IMG/VR virus record: IMGVR_UViG_3300027659_000247
Span: 1 to 21,488 of that record
Length of the DNA: 21,488 nt
Strand: one strand, 5' to 3'
Source of the DNA: a virus
Under the pieces are notes generated by a model. It ran no database searches. It was not told the DNA's origin and saw only the letters and a program-made list of their open reading frames with translations. Made by a program: the position numbers and the translations under genes. Positions 18,185-21,488 of this stretch are shown here, in pieces. Position 1 is the first letter of the stretch. Each line of letters begins with the position of its first letter.

Positions 18185-19763
18185 AGCCAGTGATTACATC
18201 CTTCCGATTTACAAAGATCGGGCGCTAAAGCATTTGATTAAGTTGGCTGGAGGTAAGGCTGCTATCAAGCACCTTGATTCTGAACAGCTTAAAAAGATGA
18301 AAGATGCTAGGGATGTAATCGCCAAAGACATGCAGTACAACACCTTGAAGTGGTTTAGACCCTTCAAGTACCAATCTGAGTTCTTTGAAACTGGCTCTCG
18401 CTTTACCCGTAGGGGAATGATTGCCGCTAACCGTGCTGGCAAAACAGTAGCTTCTACCTATGAGGCTGCTTATCACCTGACAGGCAGATACCCAAAGAAC
18501 TGGAAAGGCAAGGTTTGGGATAAGCCCATCATTGCTATGTGTTCTGGTGAATCCTGGGAGCAGGTGGCTAAAACACTGCAAAGCAAACTGCTTGGATGTG
18601 ATGACATCAAGCAATCGTACAAATTAGGAACAGGCTCCATCCCGCTTGAGTGTATTGACGATAAGTCATACCGCACAGATGGGGCCAACGTCCTGTCTAT
18701 TGAAGTCTGGCATATCTCTGGTGGCAAATCAAAACTCTACTTCTCCAACTACACACAGCAAGTGCGTCATCTGCAAGGTTTTGAACTTGACCTTGTTGTC
18801 TTGGACGAGCAACCACCAGACGAGATCTTCTCGGAGCTTGTTGTCCGTACCGCACAAAGGAACGGGCAGGTACTGTGTTCATTCACCCCACTCAAAGGCA
18901 TGTCAGGACTTGTTCGCAAGTTCTGGGACAAGATAGAGGGCTACACCCATGTTCGTGTAACCTGGGACGACATCCCTTTTGAAAACGAGTGGAATGAGAA
19001 GTTCTTTAGCCAAGAAGAACGTGATCAACTGTCTCGAGACTTTATGCCGTGGGAACGTGATTGCCGAATGAAAGGCATCCCCCTGGTTGGCAAAGGCGTG
19101 GTATTCCCACTACTTAGCTGGCCTACCTACAAAGCAATTGATGTTGATCTGAAGAGCAACGAGAAGATGGAACGACTGATTTCATTTGACTTGGGCATTA
19201 AGAATGACCCAACGGTGATCAGCTTCTTCTTTCGGGATCCTGTGGAAGAGGTCATCTACTTGCACCGACAGATTAAGGTGGCTCAAGGCGAAACCCCAGA
19301 CGAGTACGTCCATTACCTGATGGACAAAGACACCAAGGGTGTTCCTATTGCCCTGCCCCATGATGCAACCCAAGCAGGACGGTACACTTTGACAGAACAA
19401 TCGGTGCGTGAGGTGTTTGAGGACAACTATGGCCTAAACTGCATCGCAGGTGCTATATTGAACCCAGTGAACGACCAAGGCAAGGTAACCAACCATAAGT
19501 CCTACGGAATCAATATAATGCGGCTAGGCATGGAGCGTGGCACATTTAAAATAAATGAGTCTTGCGTGGATTTTTTGGATGAATCAAGAAACTATGCCAT
19601 TGACGAAGCTGGACGATTTAGTGATCCCGATGACCACATTGACTCTGCTCGAATTGGTATTCTGGCTTTGATTCAGGGTCATGGAGAATCTATGGTTAGC
19701 CGAGCAAACGCATTCCAATACCGTAGACCAACAGCCGTTGATGGCAAGGTGCAGAGAATTTAA
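18171..19763 (+). CDS. terL: Terminase large subunit
   Basis: The 530-aa motor packages DNA into the prohead. The ATPase half shows Walker A ANRAGKT (about residues 86-92), a Q-motif-like FKYQSEFF before it, Walker B LDLVVLDEQPPDEI, and a coupling motif LCSFTPLKGMSGL. The nuclease half starts ISFDLGIKNDPTVISFFF with its first catalytic Asp and ends DDHIDSARIGILALI with a later acidic cluster. The length is typical. The ATG at 18171 overlaps the previous gene; an upstream GTG at 18162 is less likely. No clear ribosome binding site is seen. The portal gene follows 9 bases later. Confidence 0.95.
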   Translation: MAKSEASDYILPIYKDRALKHLIKLAGGKAAIKHLDSEQLKKMKDARDVIAKDMQYNTLKWFRPFKYQSEFFETGSRFTRRGMIAANRAGKTVASTYEAAYHLTGRYPKNWKGKVWDKPIIAMCSGESWEQVAKTLQSKLLGCDDIKQSYKLGTGSIPLECIDDKSYRTDGANVLSIEVWHISGGKSKLYFSNYTQQVRHLQGFELDLVVLDEQPPDEIFSELVVRTAQRNGQVLCSFTPLKGMSGLVRKFWDKIEGYTHVRVTWDDIPFENEWNEKFFSQEERDQLSRDFMPWERDCRMKGIPLVGKGVVFPLLSWPTYKAIDVDLKSNEKMERLISFDLGIKNDPTVISFFFRDPVEEVIYLHRQIKVAQGETPDEYVHYLMDKDTKGVPIALPHDATQAGRYTLTEQSVREVFEDNYGLNCIAGAILNPVNDQGKVTNHKSYGINIMRLGMERGTFKINESCVDFLDESRNYAIDEAGRFSDPDDHIDSARIGILALIQGHGESMVSRANAFQYRRPTAVDGKVQRI

Positions 19764-19772
19764 GGATAAATC

Positions 19773-21488
19773 ATGTTAGATCGCCAAAATATTATCGTTG
19801 AGTACATCGAAGCACCTGCTGGCAACAAAGGGATTGTTTTCCAAGTAGCTCACGAAGTCTATTTGAAAATGGTGGATTATTTGCGATTAACGCAAGCAAA
19901 AAACACTTTTAACCGTCTTTCTGATTACCACTACTTGAATATTGCTGTCAGCAACTCCACTGAGCCAATCAGGGGAATTGATTACATCCACCCCGTGGTA
20001 ACTCCTGGTGTTGATTACGCTACAGCCATCATCACAAAATGCCTGATGCCTAACGGCAAGGTTAATTTTGAGTTTGAGCGCTTTAGTGAGATGGACAGTG
20101 AGCAATCCAATCAGGCTACCGAGATGGTCAAGTACATGATCAACTCCAAGAATGATTCTTACGCTTGCATCCGAGATTGGGCCCAAGACTCTTTGCTCCA
20201 CAAGAACGGTATTGTTATGGTGTCGCCTGTGCGTGACCCCATTACCCAGTACAAGGAAGTGGAAGGCACAAAAGACCAATTGCGTGTGTTTGAGACTATG
20301 GCTGCTGAAAAGGGCCTGACAGTTAAGCGTCAAAACATGCGTAAGATTGACGTAAACCTTGAAGGCGTGATGCAGGAGATGATGACTCCTGATGACGAGC
20401 CAGGGACGATGCAAGAAGAAGTCAATGATGCCATTTTGGCAAACACTGTCTACCGTGCCAAGTACAAGATGACGGGATTCTCGACATCCGTCCGAATCAA
20501 GCATGTTGCCCAGCATTACTTTGTGTGCAACCCCACAATCCCCAACATTCAAGATCAAGACTTCCTTGGGTTTTATGACCCAATGACGATCCATGAGTGC
20601 AAAGCCCAATTCCCTTATGTTGACCTTGAAAAGCTTGCTGAACACGCTGCCTATGGTCCTGCTGGTGCTTATCAGGCAGGTGCATTGGAAAACGATCTTG
20701 CTTTGCATGCTCGTGATTCCACTCCTGTTCCCGGTCAAGGCGTAATTGCGTCTGCTGGTGCTGACAGGTACAGCCGAGTGATCATGCTGACTACGGCATG
20801 GATCCGCAAAGACGTAGATGGTGATGGGGAAGAGGAAATCGTTGAGGTTTGCTTCTCAGGCTCTTACGTTCTGTACGTCAAAGAGGTGGACTTCATTCCT
20901 TTGGCTGCAATGTGCCCCAAACCCATCACAGGAAACTTCTTTGGTTACTCTTTGGCAGAGCGTTTGGTTCCTATGCAGGAATACGCTACATCAATTGCCC
21001 GTGCTGAGATGGCTTTTGCCATGCAAGCCTCGACTCCTCGTATTGGCGTAAACCCAGAGTTCATTGATGCCGAAGAGATCCAACGTGGCGTGTCTGCCAT
21101 GTTTATCTTGGACCGCAAGTTTGATGCTACCAAGCACATCTATGAGTTTGGAGCCATGCAGGGCAATCTGGCCTACGTTCAGTCGTCTATGCAGCGCTTT
21201 GAAGCTGACAAGATGGCAATGATAGGCATGACAAGCCCCAACGATGTGCTGAACCCTGAAGTGATGAAGGACGGCAACTCAGGTTTCAAATTGCAACTGG
21301 CAATGGGTCCTAACCAGTTGATCCAAGACGAGATGGTCAAGAACTGCGCTATTGGTTTGCGAGACATGATCTATATCGTGTGGAAAACCCTGATCCAGTA
21401 CTCTGATGACTACAACATTCAGCAGTTAGCTGCCATTTGCGGCAAAGGTAAGCCATTCATGGATGCCATCTCAATGGATAACTATGAA
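19773..21488 (+). CDS. Portal protein (partial at right edge)
   Basis: The frame runs 572 codons without a stop to the window edge. AAGGA lies 6 bases before the ATG. The product has IDYIHPVVTPGVDYATAIIT, VKYMINSKNDSYACIRDWAQ and DSLLHKNGIVMVSPVRDP. FGYSLAERLVPMQEYATSIA and later DVLNPEVMKDGNSGFKLQL follow, the order seen in podovirus-type portal proteins of the P22-like kind. A portal forms the dodecameric vertex that binds the terminase and tail. The position right after the large terminase supports this. The end is missing, so its full length is unknown. Confidence 0.85.
   Translation, partial: MLDRQNIIVEYIEAPAGNKGIVFQVAHEVYLKMVDYLRLTQAKNTFNRLSDYHYLNIAVSNSTEPIRGIDYIHPVVTPGVDYATAIITKCLMPNGKVNFEFERFSEMDSEQSNQATEMVKYMINSKNDSYACIRDWAQDSLLHKNGIVMVSPVRDPITQYKEVEGTKDQLRVFETMAAEKGLTVKRQNMRKIDVNLEGVMQEMMTPDDEPGTMQEEVNDAILANTVYRAKYKMTGFSTSVRIKHVAQHYFVCNPTIPNIQDQDFLGFYDPMTIHECKAQFPYVDLEKLAEHAAYGPAGAYQAGALENDLALHARDSTPVPGQGVIASAGADRYSRVIMLTTAWIRKDVDGDGEEEIVEVCFSGSYVLYVKEVDFIPLAAMCPKPITGNFFGYSLAERLVPMQEYATSIARAEMAFAMQASTPRIGVNPEFIDAEEIQRGVSAMFILDRKFDATKHIYEFGAMQGNLAYVQSSMQRFEADKMAMIGMTSPNDVLNPEVMKDGNSGFKLQLAMGPNQLIQDEMVKNCAIGLRDMIYIVWKTLIQYSDDYNIQQLAAICGKGKPFMDAISMDNYE

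Noticed and set aside
19887-20738. Long minus-strand open frame of 283 codons
   Set aside because: It lies entirely antisense to the portal gene, has no ribosome binding site, and the plus-strand frame carries the portal pattern.

Overview
This window is a piece of a tailed double-stranded DNA phage genome (Caudoviricetes). It carries a large terminase and a portal gene at the right edge, the end of a virion gene at the left edge, a lysis cassette, and dense blocks of tiny genes joined by ATGA-type overlaps. No integrase, lysogeny repressor, tRNA, CRISPR array or insertion sequence is visible. No primase or DNA polymerase is visible either. Many small proteins resemble ones I recall from phages of beta- and gammaproteobacteria, and strong Shine-Dalgarno sequences with ATG starts fit a Gram-negative host. 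A Burkholderiales-type aquatic host is plausible, but this is inference only.

Layout. (1) 1-3164, rightward: end of a virion protein, then small membrane proteins, a 3-TM holin and a GH19 endolysin. (2) 3140-5668, leftward: DUF3310, a MazG-like pyrophosphohydrolase, a GC-rich nested hairpin, an SSB-like protein with a DDDMPF tail, an ERF annealing protein, and small unknown proteins including one 50-aa gene. (3) 5778-6714, rightward: five very small coupled genes, several basic. (4) 6823-12905, rightward: replication and recombination. A winged-helix replication protein and a DnaB-like helicase lead it. A chain of small genes follows, including a RusA resolvase, an RNA polymerase alpha C-terminal-domain-like protein, an XF1762-type protein, zinc-finger microproteins, an HNH-like protein and DUF5856. 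It ends in a strong terminator. (5) 12906-13386: non-coding, with hairpins and a phased 10-bp iteron array. (6) 13387-14968, leftward: a GP88-family island with its own terminator. (7) 14969-15809: non-coding, with DnaA boxes, a 9-bp stem-loop and ACCCCCCTAG repeats. (8) 15810-21488, rightward: a GNAT-like protein, a putative small terminase, small unknown proteins, large terminase and portal (cut by the right edge).

How it fits together. A helicase with a loader-like partner but no polymerase, plus DnaA-box pairs at 15142-15161 and 16004-16024, suggests replication that borrows host DnaA, primase and polymerase. ERF, the SSB-like protein and RusA form a recombination set. The most unusual gene is 10970-11356. 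Its C-terminal half aligns without gaps to the DNA-binding domain of bacterial RNA polymerase alpha and keeps the key arginine and the PNLG-x-K loop. It could redirect or compete with host transcription.
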